A stretch of 64,000 nt of DNA from Fischerella sp. PCC 9431. Lineage in GTDB: Bacteria; Cyanobacteriota; Cyanobacteriia; Cyanobacteriales; Nostocaceae. The stretch covers positions 62,001 through 126,000 of the forward strand of contig NZ_KE650771.1 of assembly GCF_000447295.1 (NCBI RefSeq), read 5' to 3'. Below are positions 18,582-28,860 of the stretch, piece by piece. The notes beneath the pieces were generated by a model. The model made no database searches, was not told where the DNA came from, and saw nothing but the letters and a program-made list of their open reading frames with translations. The position numbers and the translations under genes were made by a program. How positions within the stretch are numbered: position 1 is the first letter of the stretch; every line of letters begins with the position of its first letter.

Positions 18582-21125
18582 TTATTTAAATGATGAATTT
18601 TCATCATTGTGATCGTATCCAGAAAATGTCAAAGACTTCCGCATCTTTTCCACAACTCTAATCAAGAATTGTTTCTGTTCTCCTGTCGCTTGCAAATCAT
18701 CAAGAGCTTTTCGTAAATCACTTGCTTGCTGTTGTGTTTTGGCAAGCAATTCAACTTGCTGAAGTGCCATTCCAAGTTGGGCTGCTATTTGAATTAGGAA
18801 TTTAATGTCAGATGAATCCCAGTGGCGGGGGGCTGAGTGTTGATACATAGCTAGCAAACCCCAAAGTTTTTGACCAACAAAAATCGGAGCGATCGCAAAG
18901 GCTTTGATCTGAAACTGCTCTAAAATATCAACATGACAGGGAGTAAATTCCATTTGATAAATGTCATCAACAACACATGTTTGATTGTGGCGATAGCGTC
19001 CTCCTTGTGTTTCTTGTAAGTAAGTATCATTCCAAATAGTATTAATGCCAAATTTGGACAAATTTGACCACTCTGGATTAGCCGCTTCAAAACTACCGAC
19101 AAATTCACCACTCCAATCATTGTTAAAGCGATAAACACTCACACGATCAGTTTGCAGTAATTGACAAAGTTCTTTGGTTGTCGTTTGAAAAATTGTGGCG
19201 AGTTCGAGAGAGGCGCGAATTTTTGTCACCACATCTAATAATAACTGCTGTTGTTCTGTTGCCTTTTGCAATTCAACAGCCTGTTGTTTTGTTTTTGCAA
19301 GTAATTCAGCTTGCTGAAGTGCGACTCCGAGTTGAGCTGCTGTTTGAGTGAGGAATTTAATGTCAGAGGAATCCCAGTGGCGGGGGGCTGAGTGTTGATA
19401 AGCTGCTAGCAATCCCCACAGTTTTTCGCCCACAAAAATCGGCGCGATCGCAAAGGCTTTGATCTGATACTCTTCCAAAAGCTGGATGTGACATTGCTCA
19501 AATTTCATTTGATAAATATCATCTACCGCCAATGTCTGGTTTTCCCGGTAACGTCCCCCTTGGGTTTGTTGTAAATAGGTATCGTTCCAAATTGTATTGA
19601 CGCCGAGTTTAGATAAATGTAACCACTCTGGATTACTCACTTCATAATCACCAACAAATTCACCACCCCAATCACTGTTGAAGCGATATACACTTACACG
19701 ATCTGCTTGCAATAATTGACAAACTTCTTTGGTAGTCGTTTGAAAAATCGTTTCTATATCAAGAGAGGTTCTGATTTTAGCAATCACCTCGCAAAGGGCT
19801 TGTTGTTGTTTGATAGATTGTTCTAACTTGCTAGTATCTTGTTGAACTTGAGTGCTAGCGTTGGTAACAAGCATTCGTATTTGTTGAGATTGCTCGTTTT
19901 CGTGAATTGCAAAGGCAAATTGTTGACCTAACTCCCGTGCTAATTCTACTTCTTCGACGCTCCACTCACGAGGTTGGGCGGCTTTCGATTCTTGCCAAAC
20001 TTCAAACGATTGACGAGGATACAGTTGTCGTCCATCAGGATCAAATTCACCCGCCCAGAGAATTTTTGTTTCAACTTCGTCCCGAAAAATACTTAAGTAT
20101 CCCAGCAATTCTTGACGATAATTGAGTGGAATCATTAGAATACTGCGAATTTTGGTTGCTCTAAAAGCAACTTGCAAAGTTCGCAAACCAGGAATTTTAT
20201 AGACGTCTGAAATCGCCCAAATATGATATTTTCCTGACTTATAGTGTTCCTGCCAGACATTATATTGTTCCATATGTCTGTATTTTGCTTGCTCTGGGAT
20301 CAGAGGTTGTTTGCCATAGGCATAAAACTTAATATGCTCATTATCAAGTTGCAAGCAATTTCCAAAGCTTTCCATGACGGCGGGATTTTTAATGCAAAGC
20401 CTACCACCAGAACCACCAAAAGCAGCGATGGTTTCTGCTAAAGCTGACTGATACTCAATTGTGGGTAATGAATGCAGCAGGGTAGAAATACGTTTGATGG
20501 TGGTTTCCCTTGTAGCTTTTTCCTTAGCTTGGGTGATCAGAGTATCTTGGGCGATCGCCAAGGAAAGTTGATCAACTACCATCTGTACTACATCTAATTC
20601 TGAGTCTGGAATCAAACGAGATTCGGAATGGTGAGATACCAGTAGTCCCCAAAGTTGTTTGTGATGCATAATCGGAACTACAACAGAGGACTTAACTCCC
20701 ATCGCCGTTAGGTATTCCACATGACAGGGATCTACCGGACGATAAAAGTCTTTTTCCAAGAAATTTTCTTCGTCTTCTAAATCTTCAGCTAGGGGAATGC
20801 GACCAATCTGTTGAGTATCAACATTCACTATTGAACGTACTCGTGAGTTAATAAATAGTTCTCTGGCTTCTGGCGGAATGTCATCTGCGGGAAAATTTAG
20901 CCCCAGTAGCGAAGGTAACTTATTACTATCCACAGATTCCGCAATCACTTGACCGCTTTGATCCGGATGAAATTTGTAAATCTTTACGCGATCGCTTGCG
21001 AGAAATGAGCGTAATTCTGCCACCGTTGTTGTAAAAACATCTTGCAATTCTGAGGAGAGGCGGATACGGTTGGCAATACGAAGCCGTAGAGTTTCTGGTT
21101 TGAGAATAACCTGCATGTTTTTCAA
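18582..21125 (-). CDS. multi-GAF phytochrome/cyanobacteriochrome-like protein without output domain
   Basis: 847 aa with four GAF domains. GAF1 (about 25-195) has the phytochrome-type ADDIPPEAR motif (80-88) and a CH pair at C134-H135 (PCHVEYL), the place of the bilin-binding Cys. GAF2 (about 215-412) lacks it. GAF3 (about 445-610) and GAF4 (about 630-792) are near-duplicates, each with a CH pair (C545, C730) followed by ...IKAFAIAPIFVG.KLWGLL as in cyanobacteriochromes. After GAF4 a short stretch (819-832, FLIRVVEKMRKSLT) looks like the start of another GAF, then the protein ends. No HAMP, MCP, kinase or GGDEF domain is present, so it is either C-terminally truncated or works through a partner. 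Bilin binding is inferred. Confidence 0.85.
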   Translation of the reverse strand: MKNMQVILKPETLRLRIANRIRLSSELQDVFTTTVAELRSFLASDRVKIYKFHPDQSGQVIAESVDSNKLPSLLGLNFPADDIPPEARELFINSRVRSIVNVDTQQIGRIPLAEDLEDEENFLEKDFYRPVDPCHVEYLTAMGVKSSVVVPIMHHKQLWGLLVSHHSESRLIPDSELDVVQMVVDQLSLAIAQDTLITQAKEKATRETTIKRISTLLHSLPTIEYQSALAETIAAFGGSGGRLCIKNPAVMESFGNCLQLDNEHIKFYAYGKQPLIPEQAKYRHMEQYNVWQEHYKSGKYHIWAISDVYKIPGLRTLQVAFRATKIRSILMIPLNYRQELLGYLSIFRDEVETKILWAGEFDPDGRQLYPRQSFEVWQESKAAQPREWSVEEVELARELGQQFAFAIHENEQSQQIRMLVTNASTQVQQDTSKLEQSIKQQQALCEVIAKIRTSLDIETIFQTTTKEVCQLLQADRVSVYRFNSDWGGEFVGDYEVSNPEWLHLSKLGVNTIWNDTYLQQTQGGRYRENQTLAVDDIYQMKFEQCHIQLLEEYQIKAFAIAPIFVGEKLWGLLAAYQHSAPRHWDSSDIKFLTQTAAQLGVALQQAELLAKTKQQAVELQKATEQQQLLLDVVTKIRASLELATIFQTTTKELCQLLQTDRVSVYRFNNDWSGEFVGSFEAANPEWSNLSKFGINTIWNDTYLQETQGGRYRHNQTCVVDDIYQMEFTPCHVDILEQFQIKAFAIAPIFVGQKLWGLLAMYQHSAPRHWDSSDIKFLIQIAAQLGMALQQVELLAKTQQQASDLRKALDDLQATGEQKQFLIRVVEKMRKSLTFSGYDHNDENSSFK

Positions 21126-21461
21126 GAAAAAGAGGTCTTAGTTGTGATTAAGAGAAGATTAAATATTAGTGTATAATTATATATATTGTATTAATAAAGC
21201 TTAGTTTTAATTTATACGAAAATTCATAGAAAATTTTATTAAAACATAATAGCAATTTAGTGTCTTAACTATGTCATTAAGAAATATAAATTAAAAGCTA
21301 CTGACAGTTGTAGCAATGCGTAGCTTACTTACCGTAGGGTAATTTTGCGTCTCTTTATTCTTCAACAAATCGGAGATTTGGTTGTTGATGCTAAATGACA
21401 TTTTATTTGCTTGTTAGTTGATTAATGATTAATGAAGTGGGTATTACCCACTTCCTAATCA
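21126..21461. other. intergenic region upstream of the GAF gene
   Basis: About 336 bp, very AT-rich. It should hold the promoter of the multi-GAF gene (minus strand). A terminator-like hairpin for the ArsA-like gene lies at its left of the ArsA stop (21434-21454). Nothing else recognised. Confidence 0.4.
21434..21454 (-). terminator. hairpin after the ArsA-like gene
   Basis: Perfect 9-bp stem (GAAGTGGGT / ACCCACTTC) with a 3-base loop, 8 bp past the stop codon of the minus-strand ArsA-like gene. The following minus-strand sequence is AT-rich without a long T-run. Confidence 0.6.
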
Positions 21462-22649
21462 TTAAGTATTTACAACCTCAGCAAAGCGAATTTTCAAATA
21501 ATCATCTTCCATTTTCGCTCCTGCTGGTTTCAATGCTGCTAACGCCTGTGGCAAGACTAAATTTCGGCGATGATTACCAATAGTAATATTTAATTCATCA
21601 CCTGTTTTACTGAGTTGCACTTGATTTTTAGGAATACCTGGTAAATACAATTCCAAACTGTATTGATTGTTATCTTGTACCACCCTGATCGTATTTTCTT
21701 TGTAATAAACTTGGCTAGGATCTTCATCCTGATAGAGTATTTCTTTGAGTCGTTCTAGGGCTGATAAACCACACATTTCTTCAGAAAACAGAGGAACTTC
21801 CTTCACAGGTAAAGGATGAAAATTTTCGTGAATTTCCTGACGATATTGCTGTTGATTTTCTTTCCATTTCTGAAAGAATGAGTCTTGGACTTCGTTAGGA
21901 ATAATGCGATTGGCGACAACTAAATCGGTCGCAACATTATATAAACTCAAGTAAGCATGGGCGCGAAGAGATTCTTTAATTACCATTTTTTCCGGGTTGG
22001 TAATCAGACGCACAGAGGTTTGATTATTATCAGTTAAGACTTTTTCGAGTGCTTCTATTTGTTCATAAAACTCGTAAGGAGCATCCATCACTTCTTTATC
22101 TGGTAAAGAAAAACCAGCAATCGGTTTAAACAAAGGCTCAACCAAAGGTCTAAGAGCAACAGAAATATTTTGAAACGGTTTGTAAAAACGGCGCATGTAC
22201 CAACCACTCACTTCTGGTAAACTCAGCAGTCGCAATGCTGTACCCGTTGGAGCGGAATCGATAATCAAAACATCAAAATCGCCTTCGTCGTAGTGGCGTT
22301 TCATTCTTACCAAGCTAAAAATTTCATCCATTCCTGGTAAAATCGCCAATTCTTCCGCTTGTACCCCATCCAAACCTCGCGCTTGTAAAACTTGAGTGAT
22401 GTAGCGCTTGACAGCGCCCCAATTTCCCTCTAGTTCTTGTAGCGCATCTAGTTCTGCACCCCACAAGTTTGGGCGGATTTTTCGGGGAGCGTGTTCTAAT
22501 TCCAAATCAAAACTATCTGCTAAAGAGTGAGCGGGGTCTGTACTCAAAACCAAGGTGCGATAACCAAGTTCTGCACAACGCAGTCCAGTAGCAGCAGCTA
22601 CGGAAGTTTTACCTACACCACCTTTTCCAGTCATTAAAATTACGCGCAT
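21462..22649 (-). CDS. ArsA/Get3-family ATPase with C-terminal HSP20-like domain
   Basis: 395 aa. Deviant P-loop GKGGVGKTS (8-16), followed by [12 protein letters not shown] and [22 protein letters not shown], all typical of ArsA/Get3 ATPases. The last 75 residues (about 318-395: [20 protein letters not shown]) form the alpha-crystallin-like domain found on cyanobacterial and green-sulfur ArsA homologues. These are not usually arsenite pumps; roles in membrane-protein targeting or chaperoning are proposed. The DUF2358 gene is 38 bp upstream on the same strand, likely one operon. Confidence 0.9.
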   Translation of the reverse strand: MRVILMTGKGGVGKTSVAAATGLRCAELGYRTLVLSTDPAHSLADSFDLELEHAPRKIRPNLWGAELDALQELEGNWGAVKRYITQVLQARGLDGVQAEELAILPGMDEIFSLVRMKRHYDEGDFDVLIIDSAPTGTALRLLSLPEVSGWYMRRFYKPFQNISVALRPLVEPLFKPIAGFSLPDKEVMDAPYEFYEQIEALEKVLTDNNQTSVRLITNPEKMVIKESLRAHAYLSLYNVATDLVVANRIIPNEVQDSFFQKWKENQQQYRQEIHENFHPLPVKEVPLFSEEMCGLSALERLKEILYQDEDPSQVYYKENTIRVVQDNNQYSLELYLPGIPKNQVQLSKTGDELNITIGNHRRNLVLPQALAALKPAGAKMEDDYLKIRFAEVVNT

Positions 22650-22687
22650 GGATGATTCTGCTTTATCTGAGAGGTTTTTACATTTAT

Positions 22688-23080
22688 TTACATTATCGAT
22701 TGTTTAGCAGAGAAATGTTGTTTGATCACATCTAGACGCGAACAATTCCAATAATCTATGTGAGAAGCAATTAAACCATCACAGTTGAGACGTAATTCAC
22801 TCCAACCAGGGATAGAAATTCGTGGTTTCCAGGGTAGGGGAGTATTCCAACTGAGTGTCCATTTAGTTGTAATTGTGTCTCCCTCTTTTTGGATCTCATG
22901 TAAATCCATTTTGGGATTTAAAAAAAAAGTCTCAATAAATTTAATCATCAGCTTGTATAACTGAATACCTCGAAATTTAAATACTTGGTCCTGAAAATAA
23001 ACATCTTCAGCGTAGATGCTGTAAGTTTGATTTGCTGGAAATCTTTGATAATCTTCTTTGAGGATTTGAATGATATCCAT
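22688..23080 (-). CDS. DUF2358 (NTF2-like) protein
   Basis: 130 aa. Pattern matches DUF2358: [15 protein letters not shown] near the start, [20 protein letters not shown], then [16 protein letters not shown] and [12 protein letters not shown]. Such NTF2/SnoaL-like folds are common in cyanobacteria and plastids; function unknown. It precedes the ArsA-like gene by 38 bp and is probably cotranscribed with it. Confidence 0.8.
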   Translation of the reverse strand: MDIIQILKEDYQRFPANQTYSIYAEDVYFQDQVFKFRGIQLYKLMIKFIETFFLNPKMDLHEIQKEGDTITTKWTLSWNTPLPWKPRISIPGWSELRLNCDGLIASHIDYWNCSRLDVIKQHFSAKQSIM

Positions 23081-23165
23081 AGTCGGTACACAGCCTGATG
23101 TAACAATCCTTTATTTTGAGATTACCTCAAATTCCCAAAGAGTTCATGCTTTCTCGTGAAGAAAA

Positions 23166-23198
23166 AGATCCCCGATTTCTCAAAGAAGTCGGGGATCT
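23166..23198 (-). terminator. rho-independent terminator of the acyltransferase gene
   Basis: Stem AGATCCCCGA...TCGGGGATCT with an inner GAA/TTC pairing; read on the minus strand the hairpin is followed by TTTTTC. It lies 29 bp past the acyltransferase stop codon. A near-identical hairpin ends the smc/PRC-barrel region at 48324-48360, so it is a recurring terminator type in this genome. Confidence 0.75.
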
Positions 23199-23226
23199 AC
23201 TAGGTATCTCTAATATTCACAACTCG

Positions 23227-24420
23227 TTAATTTCCATCTATTTTCACAGCATCTTTGACTTTCCGTTTTTGTAAGAAACCAGACATAAAAGGACGCTCAA
23301 AGATTAAATAGAAAATATAAGCAATTAATAATGATAGTGACAAACCCGTTGTGTAGAAGATAATCTCTCTTTTGAGAGGAGTAAATTGTAAAGTATGCAG
23401 ATACTGATTGAGTACAGTTAAGACTATAGAGTGCAGTAGATATAAACTGTAAGAAAATGTTCCTAGTGCGATCGCTCCGGGAGATTGCAAGATTTTTAAT
23501 ACTAAAGGTGGTGTCTTCTCCTCTACTATGCAATTGGTACAATAAACTAACAAACACGCAGCAGCTAAACCAACACACAATTCATTTACCCATATTTCTA
23601 AGCCAAATTTTTGCGACATATCAGCAAATAAAGCCAGACCAAAAAATATTGCGGCTAGTAAACCCCAAGGAAGTGATTTTCTGATTTTTTGCAAATAGTA
23701 TTTTTGAGAAAATCCGATATCTGCTGCCATCATCCCTAAAGCAAACAAACCAAGATACCATGTATGCGCTCTGCCAATTAATCCATGAGATAAATAATAA
23801 GGTAATAATCCTAATAAAAAAGCCAAATTAATAACTACAAACCAGCCGAAACGCCGCCACATAGGTAGTAAAATTAAAGGGAATAAGAAGTATATTTGCC
23901 ATTCTGTGGCAACACTCCACATAGGTCCATTAATTTTATAAATCTCATCATTTGGAATGAGATTATGAATTAAAAACAGATGGCACACAACATCAAAAAG
24001 TGAAAAGTTATGCTCAAAATGTCCCCAGATATTATTATTCCAGTATATAAAATGAAGATTAATTAAAACTGTGATTAAAATACCGACTATTAATGACAAT
24101 ATTAGTGCCGAATAATATGGCGGTAAGATTCGACGCGATCGCCGCTTTATATAGTTAAATAGACCCCCGGAAATATAACCCGTTTGAGAACGAGCTACTG
24201 GCAACATTAAACAGTATCCTGAAAGGACAATAAATATAGCTACACTAAAAAGTCCATATCTAAATACTTTGCTAAAGTTCAGCCACATACCTGGTAAATC
24301 ATGTCCTTGTAATTCCCAGAGATGAGAAAAAACTACATATAAAGCTGCCAAACCACGTAGACCATCTAGATAATGAAGATGTACTCTCTTATTTTGGGTA
24401 TGCTCTGTCAATTTAGTCAT
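23227..24420 (-). CDS. acyltransferase 3 family membrane protein (OafA/YrhL type)
   Basis: 397 aa with about ten hydrophobic helices. The N-terminus HLHYLDGLRGLAALYVVFSH carries the family R and H signature. GPMWSVATEWQIYFLFPLIL is a second family landmark. These integral membrane enzymes O-acylate sugars in lipopolysaccharide, exopolysaccharide or other envelope glycans; the acceptor here is unknown. It is monocistronic, bounded by a terminator downstream. Confidence 0.9.
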   Translation of the reverse strand: MTKLTEHTQNKRVHLHYLDGLRGLAALYVVFSHLWELQGHDLPGMWLNFSKVFRYGLFSVAIFIVLSGYCLMLPVARSQTGYISGGLFNYIKRRSRRILPPYYSALILSLIVGILITVLINLHFIYWNNNIWGHFEHNFSLFDVVCHLFLIHNLIPNDEIYKINGPMWSVATEWQIYFLFPLILLPMWRRFGWFVVINLAFLLGLLPYYLSHGLIGRAHTWYLGLFALGMMAADIGFSQKYYLQKIRKSLPWGLLAAIFFGLALFADMSQKFGLEIWVNELCVGLAAACLLVYCTNCIVEEKTPPLVLKILQSPGAIALGTFSYSLYLLHSIVLTVLNQYLHTLQFTPLKREIIFYTTGLSLSLLIAYIFYLIFERPFMSGFLQKRKVKDAVKIDGN

Positions 24421-24619
24421 TTAATCCAGTTTATTTTACTGATTTTGAGATTTACTCAATATTACTCATGTTTTTTCTGTTTATCTTATAAAAAATGCTT
24501 ATATTCAACTAAGAATTGGTTAAATAGCGCTCTCTACATTTATAGTTAAAAGCTTTTAAGATTAAGAATATATAAAAAGCCAAAAATGCTTGTGACAATT
24601 TATACAAATACAATATTTT

Positions 24620-25165
24620 ATGATCCTTGAACACATACCCCCACCAAACTATCCCAGAGTTGAATTTGGGCGACGAATTATGGCATTTGGAATTGATTTT
24701 TTGATTGTTTGGTTAATTAGCTCTTTGTTGGGAAGTAGTGCGCTTGGTATCCACTTTCTCCAAATACTAGTTTTTGCGATCGCTTGGCTGGTATTACGAG
24801 TATTAGTTGTGTATAACAACCAAGGACAAAGTTTAGGACGATATGCTCTGGATATGAGAGTACTAGAAGTTGAACGGGGAAAAGTACCAGATTTACAAGC
24901 TCTTTTGAAACGAGAGGCGATCATTGGTTTAGGTGCGCTTTTGCTTGCGATCGCCTTGAGCAATATTATCCGCAATCCCACTGCTATACTGCTAATACTT
25001 CCCTTAGCGATCGATTGTGGTGCGGCTGCATCTGACAGCCAGCTGCGGCAGGCGTTGCATGACCGCTATGCTAAGACTATAATCGTTTCGGCAAGTCGTG
25101 GCTATTCGCTAGATATAAAAGTCAAGCGAATACTTGAAACTTTGCAGCGAAATGTGCGAAGATAG
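24620..25165 (+). CDS. RDD-family membrane protein
   Basis: 181 aa, three to four helices. FGRRIMAFGIDFLIVWLI is the RDD-type start (R and D in helix 1) and LRQALHDRYAKTIIV the family C-terminal signature. Function of RDD proteins is mostly unknown; some act in ion transport. It precedes rpmG by 43 bp on the same strand and may be cotranscribed with the ribosomal protein genes. Confidence 0.8.
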   Translation: MILEHIPPPNYPRVEFGRRIMAFGIDFLIVWLISSLLGSSALGIHFLQILVFAIAWLVLRVLVVYNNQGQSLGRYALDMRVLEVERGKVPDLQALLKREAIIGLGALLLAIALSNIIRNPTAILLILPLAIDCGAAASDSQLRQALHDRYAKTIIVSASRGYSLDIKVKRILETLQRNVRR

Positions 25166-25208
25166 ATATTTGTGTTAATTATTCTCAGGCTTAATTGTTT
25201 GTAAAATT

Positions 25209-25403
25209 ATGGCTAAGGCTAAAGGTGTCCGAATCGTAGTGACACTGGAATGTACGGAATGTCGTACAAATCCAGATAAACGTTCTCCAGGTGTTTCACG
25301 TTATACCTCGACAAAGAATCGTCGTAACACCACCAATCGCTTAGAACTCAAAAAGTTCTGCACTCACTGCAACAAACATACCGTTCACAAGGAAATTAAA
25401 TAG
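25209..25403 (+). CDS. rpmG: 50S ribosomal protein L33
   Basis: 64 aa. Has two C-x2-C pairs (CTEC and CTHC), the zinc-binding form of L33. Starts [20 protein letters not shown]. Six bp upstream of rpsR, the usual cyanobacterial and plastid pairing. Confidence 0.97.
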   Translation: MAKAKGVRIVVTLECTECRTNPDKRSPGVSRYTSTKNRRNTTNRLELKKFCTHCNKHTVHKEIK

Positions 25404-25409
25404 ACAACC

Positions 25410-25625
25410 ATGAGTTATTATCGTCGTCGTTTGTCTCCGATTAAGCCGGGAGAACCAATTGACTACAAAGATGTAGACCTACTGCGTAAATTTATCACCG
25501 AGCGCGGTAAAATTTTGCCACGTCGAATCACTGGATTGACATCTCAGCAACAGCGAGCGTTAACATTAGCGATCAAACGCGCCAGAATTTTGGCTTTGTT
25601 GCCGTTTATCAATGCAGAAGGCTAA
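25410..25625 (+). CDS. rpsR: 30S ribosomal protein S18
   Basis: 71 aa. Contains the S18 core [20 protein letters not shown] and [20 protein letters not shown]. Six bp after rpmG, so cotranscribed. It is followed by 230 bp of low-complexity sequence with repeated aaaatctaaaa-type units before the RNase gene. Confidence 0.97.
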   Translation: MSYYRRRLSPIKPGEPIDYKDVDLLRKFITERGKILPRRITGLTSQQQRALTLAIKRARILALLPFINAEG

Positions 25626-25854
25626 CTATAAATTTTGTTTTTGGATTTTGGATTTCGGATTTTGGATAAATTAGCTGAGTTTACGTAGCATTTCACTTGG
25701 CGTTTCTGAGTCCAAAATCTAAAATCTAAGAAAGTTGAGTGTAAAATCGGCTCAGTCAAGCTTAAAATCATTTAGATTTGGGATTTAATAACAAGATTAT
25801 TTCATCCAAAATCTAAAACATAAAATCTAAAATTTTAATTAAGATGCGAGGCTT

Positions 25855-27900
25855 GTGGAGAAGGGGACGCTAGTTGAATTTAGACTTCAAGGCGATCGCC
25901 GTTTGGGTGTGGTAGATCGTCCAGACGGTAAGACCCGTTGGTTCGTTATCGATGAACGGGGTCAATCTCACAGTCTCGCGCCTAGACAAATTACCTATAC
26001 AGTTAACGGACAAAGCTATAAATCCTCGCAAATTTCTAGTTTTCTAGAAGAAGTCAAGCCTTACTTAGATCCATCAAGTTTAGAAGTAGCTTGGGAACTA
26101 CTAGTAGAGGATGGAGAAACAGTAACGCCACAAGAAATGGCAAATCTACTGTTTTCGGGGTCAGAAGCACATCAGTGTTATGCTGCTTATTGCTTGCTAT
26201 CAGACGACAAAATCTATTTCAAACAAAAAGGAGACTCTTACGAACCCCGTACAGCCGCTCAGGTAGCAGAACGTAAACACCAACTAGAAGTAGAAGCCCT
26301 CAAAGCAAAAGGACAACAAGAATTTTTGGCTCGTGTTGAGCAAGCGCTTAAAGGTGAAGCAGTCGAGTGGCAAAGACATGACCGCCACCGCCTAGAAGCT
26401 TTAGAAAAATATGCAGCACTGCTTGCGGATATTGTGCGTTTAGGGCTAAATTATGACTCTCTGGCTCGTGCCTATCCGCCGCCTGCACCAGTCCTGGAAA
26501 CGATGAACATGCTAGGACGTTCTGCAACACCCCAAGGAGCTTTGCAATTATTGGTAGACTTGGGTTGGTGGAGTCCTCACGAAAATTTATTTCTGCGTCG
26601 TTCCTCAATTCCAGTTCAATTTCCTCCAAAGGTACTAGAAGTGTCGCAACAGCGATTGCAATCACCACCGCCTGATCCAGATTCTAACCGCTTGGATCTG
26701 ACCTATCTCAAAGTGTACACCATTGATGATGAAAGCACTACAGAAATAGACGATGGTTTGAGTTGGGAGCAACTTCCTGATGGGCGGGAAAGATTGTGGG
26801 TACATATCGCTGATCCAACACGCTTTTTGATGCCAGAAGATGAGTTAGACCTAGAAGCCAGAAAGCGGGGTAGTACAGTTTATTTGCCTACTGGTATGGT
26901 TCCCATGTTTCCGGAAATATTGGCAACTGGGCCCATGAGTTTGGTGCAAGGACAGGTTTGTTGTGCTTTAAGCTTTGGAGTTATTTTAGATGCATCTGGG
27001 GCAGTAGAAGATTACAATATTCATGCCAGTTTGATTAAACCTACTTATCGCCTCACCTACGAAGACGTAGACGAAGTGCTGGATTTAGGCGTGCAGGCAG
27101 AACCAGAAATTGCGGCGATCGCCAAGTGGGCTAATAAGCGTAAAGCTTGGAGATATACCCAAGGAGCCATCAGCATTAATATGCCGGAGGCGATGATTAA
27201 AGTCAAAGAAGACGACATTAACATCTATGTCTTAGACGACTCGCCCTCTAGGCAACTGGTAGCTGAGATGATGATACTTGCTGGTGAAGTTGCTGCCCGT
27301 TATGGCCAAGTTCATCACATTCCTCTGCCTTTTCGTGGTCAACCCCAACCAGAATTACCCCCCGAACAAGAATTACTCCAGCTACCAGCAGGTTTTGTCC
27401 GGGCCTGTGCGATGCGTCGTTGTATGCCCAAGAGTGAAATGAGCATTACACCAGTACGTCATGCTGGTTTAGGCTTAGATACTTATACTCAGGCGACCTC
27501 TCCCATTCGCCGCTACAGCGATTTACTCACCCATTTTCAACTCAAAGCACATCTGCGCGGGGATATTCTGCCCTTTTCTGCCGAACAGCTCAAAGAAGTA
27601 ATGATGACCGTCACTACCATCACCCAAGAAGTAACAATGGTAGAAAGACAAACTAACAGATATTGGGCATTAGAATACTTGCGGCGTTGTGCAGATAGCG
27701 TTTGGCACGCCACAGTATTGATGTGGTTGAGAGAAGATAGTGGTTTAGCACTAATTCTTTTGGAAGATTTAGGTTTGCAGTTGCCAATGTCTTTTCGGCG
27801 TGCTTTAAAGTTGGGTGAACAGGTTGCAGTGAAAGTTTCCCACGCTGACCCACAAAAAGATGTAATTCAATTTCAGGAAGTAATTTATCAAGAGGCCTAA
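25855..27900 (+). CDS. RNase II/R-family exoribonuclease (RNB domain)
   Basis: 681 aa. The RNB catalytic site is at about 292-308 (TIDDESTTEIDDGLS, with the metal-binding aspartates) and the family signature ATSPIRRYSDLLTHFQ is near residue 545. It degrades RNA 3' to 5'. The start is GTG at 25855, chosen because family members begin MEKGTLVEFRLQGDRR; the only nearby upstream ATG (25844) is out of frame. It follows rpmG-rpsR, an arrangement common in cyanobacteria. A C-terminal S1 domain is short or degenerate. Confidence 0.93.
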   Translation: MEKGTLVEFRLQGDRRLGVVDRPDGKTRWFVIDERGQSHSLAPRQITYTVNGQSYKSSQISSFLEEVKPYLDPSSLEVAWELLVEDGETVTPQEMANLLFSGSEAHQCYAAYCLLSDDKIYFKQKGDSYEPRTAAQVAERKHQLEVEALKAKGQQEFLARVEQALKGEAVEWQRHDRHRLEALEKYAALLADIVRLGLNYDSLARAYPPPAPVLETMNMLGRSATPQGALQLLVDLGWWSPHENLFLRRSSIPVQFPPKVLEVSQQRLQSPPPDPDSNRLDLTYLKVYTIDDESTTEIDDGLSWEQLPDGRERLWVHIADPTRFLMPEDELDLEARKRGSTVYLPTGMVPMFPEILATGPMSLVQGQVCCALSFGVILDASGAVEDYNIHASLIKPTYRLTYEDVDEVLDLGVQAEPEIAAIAKWANKRKAWRYTQGAISINMPEAMIKVKEDDINIYVLDDSPSRQLVAEMMILAGEVAARYGQVHHIPLPFRGQPQPELPPEQELLQLPAGFVRACAMRRCMPKSEMSITPVRHAGLGLDTYTQATSPIRRYSDLLTHFQLKAHLRGDILPFSAEQLKEVMMTVTTITQEVTMVERQTNRYWALEYLRRCADSVWHATVLMWLREDSGLALILLEDLGLQLPMSFRRALKLGEQVAVKVSHADPQKDVIQFQEVIYQEA

Positions 27901-28164
27901 ATCTAGCTTTGCATCAATTCGTCGTAGCGATTTGAAAGACACACAGAGGCGCGCTGAGTCTTGATGCCAGGATTTCGCCGTGAACTTATACAATTTTGTA
28001 CTCAGCAGCAATATCACGACAGATATTAACAATGTGGCTAACTATAAAACTGATAAAATAAATTAGTTTACAATTAATAAATACAAAAAAGTGTTGGGAG
28101 TGCAAACAAACAATAAAGTTTTGATACATCTAAGCAATTTTTGCAAAGATGCGTTATCATGTGT

Positions 28165-28236
28165 TTTTCCAACAAAAAAATCCCCTAGCAACCGACAGTC
28201 AACTAGGGGTGTTTGTTATCAGGGTGCATCTACCAA
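28165..28236 (+). ncRNA. nsiR1: NsiR1-type RNA copy 1 (no TCCGGA)
   Basis: Hairpin CCCCTAG 28182-28188 / CTAGGGG 28203-28209. The place where TCCGGA should lie (about 28126) reads gatacatc, so this copy may be silent or differently controlled. Ends are estimates. Confidence 0.6.
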
Positions 28237-28303
28237 TTAATATGTTCTGAGAAAAACCAGTATACTCCGGATAAATTTGTGCAAAAACTGGGCTACATGT
28301 TTG

Positions 28304-28372
28304 TTTTTGTACATAAAAAATCCCCTAGCAACCGACAGTTAACTAGGGGAGCGAGTTATCAGGGTGCATCTA
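28304..28372 (+). ncRNA. nsiR1: NsiR1-type RNA copy 2
   Basis: TCCGGA at 28266-28271; hairpin with a 7-bp stem at 28322-28349. Transcript ends are estimated from the promoter motif position and the known size of about 60-70 nt. Confidence 0.75.
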
Positions 28373-28442
28373 CCACTAATATGTTCTGAGAAAAACCAGT
28401 ATGCTCCGGATAAATTTGTGCAAAAATTTGGCTACATGTTTG

Positions 28443-28512
28443 TTTTTGCACATAAAAAATCCCCAAGTAGCCAACAGCTATCAAGGGGAGTTTGTTATCA
28501 GGGTGCATCTAC
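28443..28512 (+). ncRNA. nsiR1: NsiR1-type RNA copy 3
   Basis: TCCGGA at 28405-28410; -10-like ctacat at about 28432; CCCC 28461-28464 pairs with GGGG 28485-28488. The stem is shorter than in copies 1-2 because tag/cta became aag/caa. Confidence 0.75.
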
Positions 28513-28581
28513 CACTAATATGTTCCGAGAAAAACCAGTATGCTCCGGATAAATTTGTGCAAAAATTTGGCTACATGTTTG

Positions 28582-28651
28582 TTTTTGCACATAAAAAATC
28601 CCCAAGTAGCCGACAGCTATCAAGGGGAGTTTGTTATCAGGGTGCATCTAC
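28582..28651 (+). ncRNA. nsiR1: NsiR1-type RNA copy 4
   Basis: TCCGGA at 28544-28549; CCCC 28600-28603 pairs with GGGG 28624-28627. Nearly identical to copies 3 and 5, pointing to recent tandem duplication. Confidence 0.75.
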
Positions 28652-28720
28652 CATTTATATGTTCCGAGAAAAACCAGTATGCTCCGGATAAATTTGTGCA
28701 AAAATTTGGCTACATGTTTG

Positions 28721-28790
28721 TTTTTGCACATAAAAAATCCCCAAGTAGCCGACAGCTATCAAGGGGAGCGAGTTATCAGGGTGCATCTAC
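28721..28790 (+). ncRNA. nsiR1: NsiR1-type RNA copy 5
   Basis: TCCGGA at 28683-28688; CCCC 28739-28742 pairs with GGGG 28763-28766. Last well-conserved copy of the array. Confidence 0.75.
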
Positions 28791-28860
28791 CAATTACTAT
28801 GTTCTGAGACAAACCTACATGTTCCGGATAAATTTGCGAAAATGGGATGAAATAGTTATG

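Noticed and set aside
21462-22649. Arsenite-efflux pump ATPase
   Set aside because: No arsB or arsR nearby, and the C-terminal HSP20-like domain marks a different ArsA subgroup.
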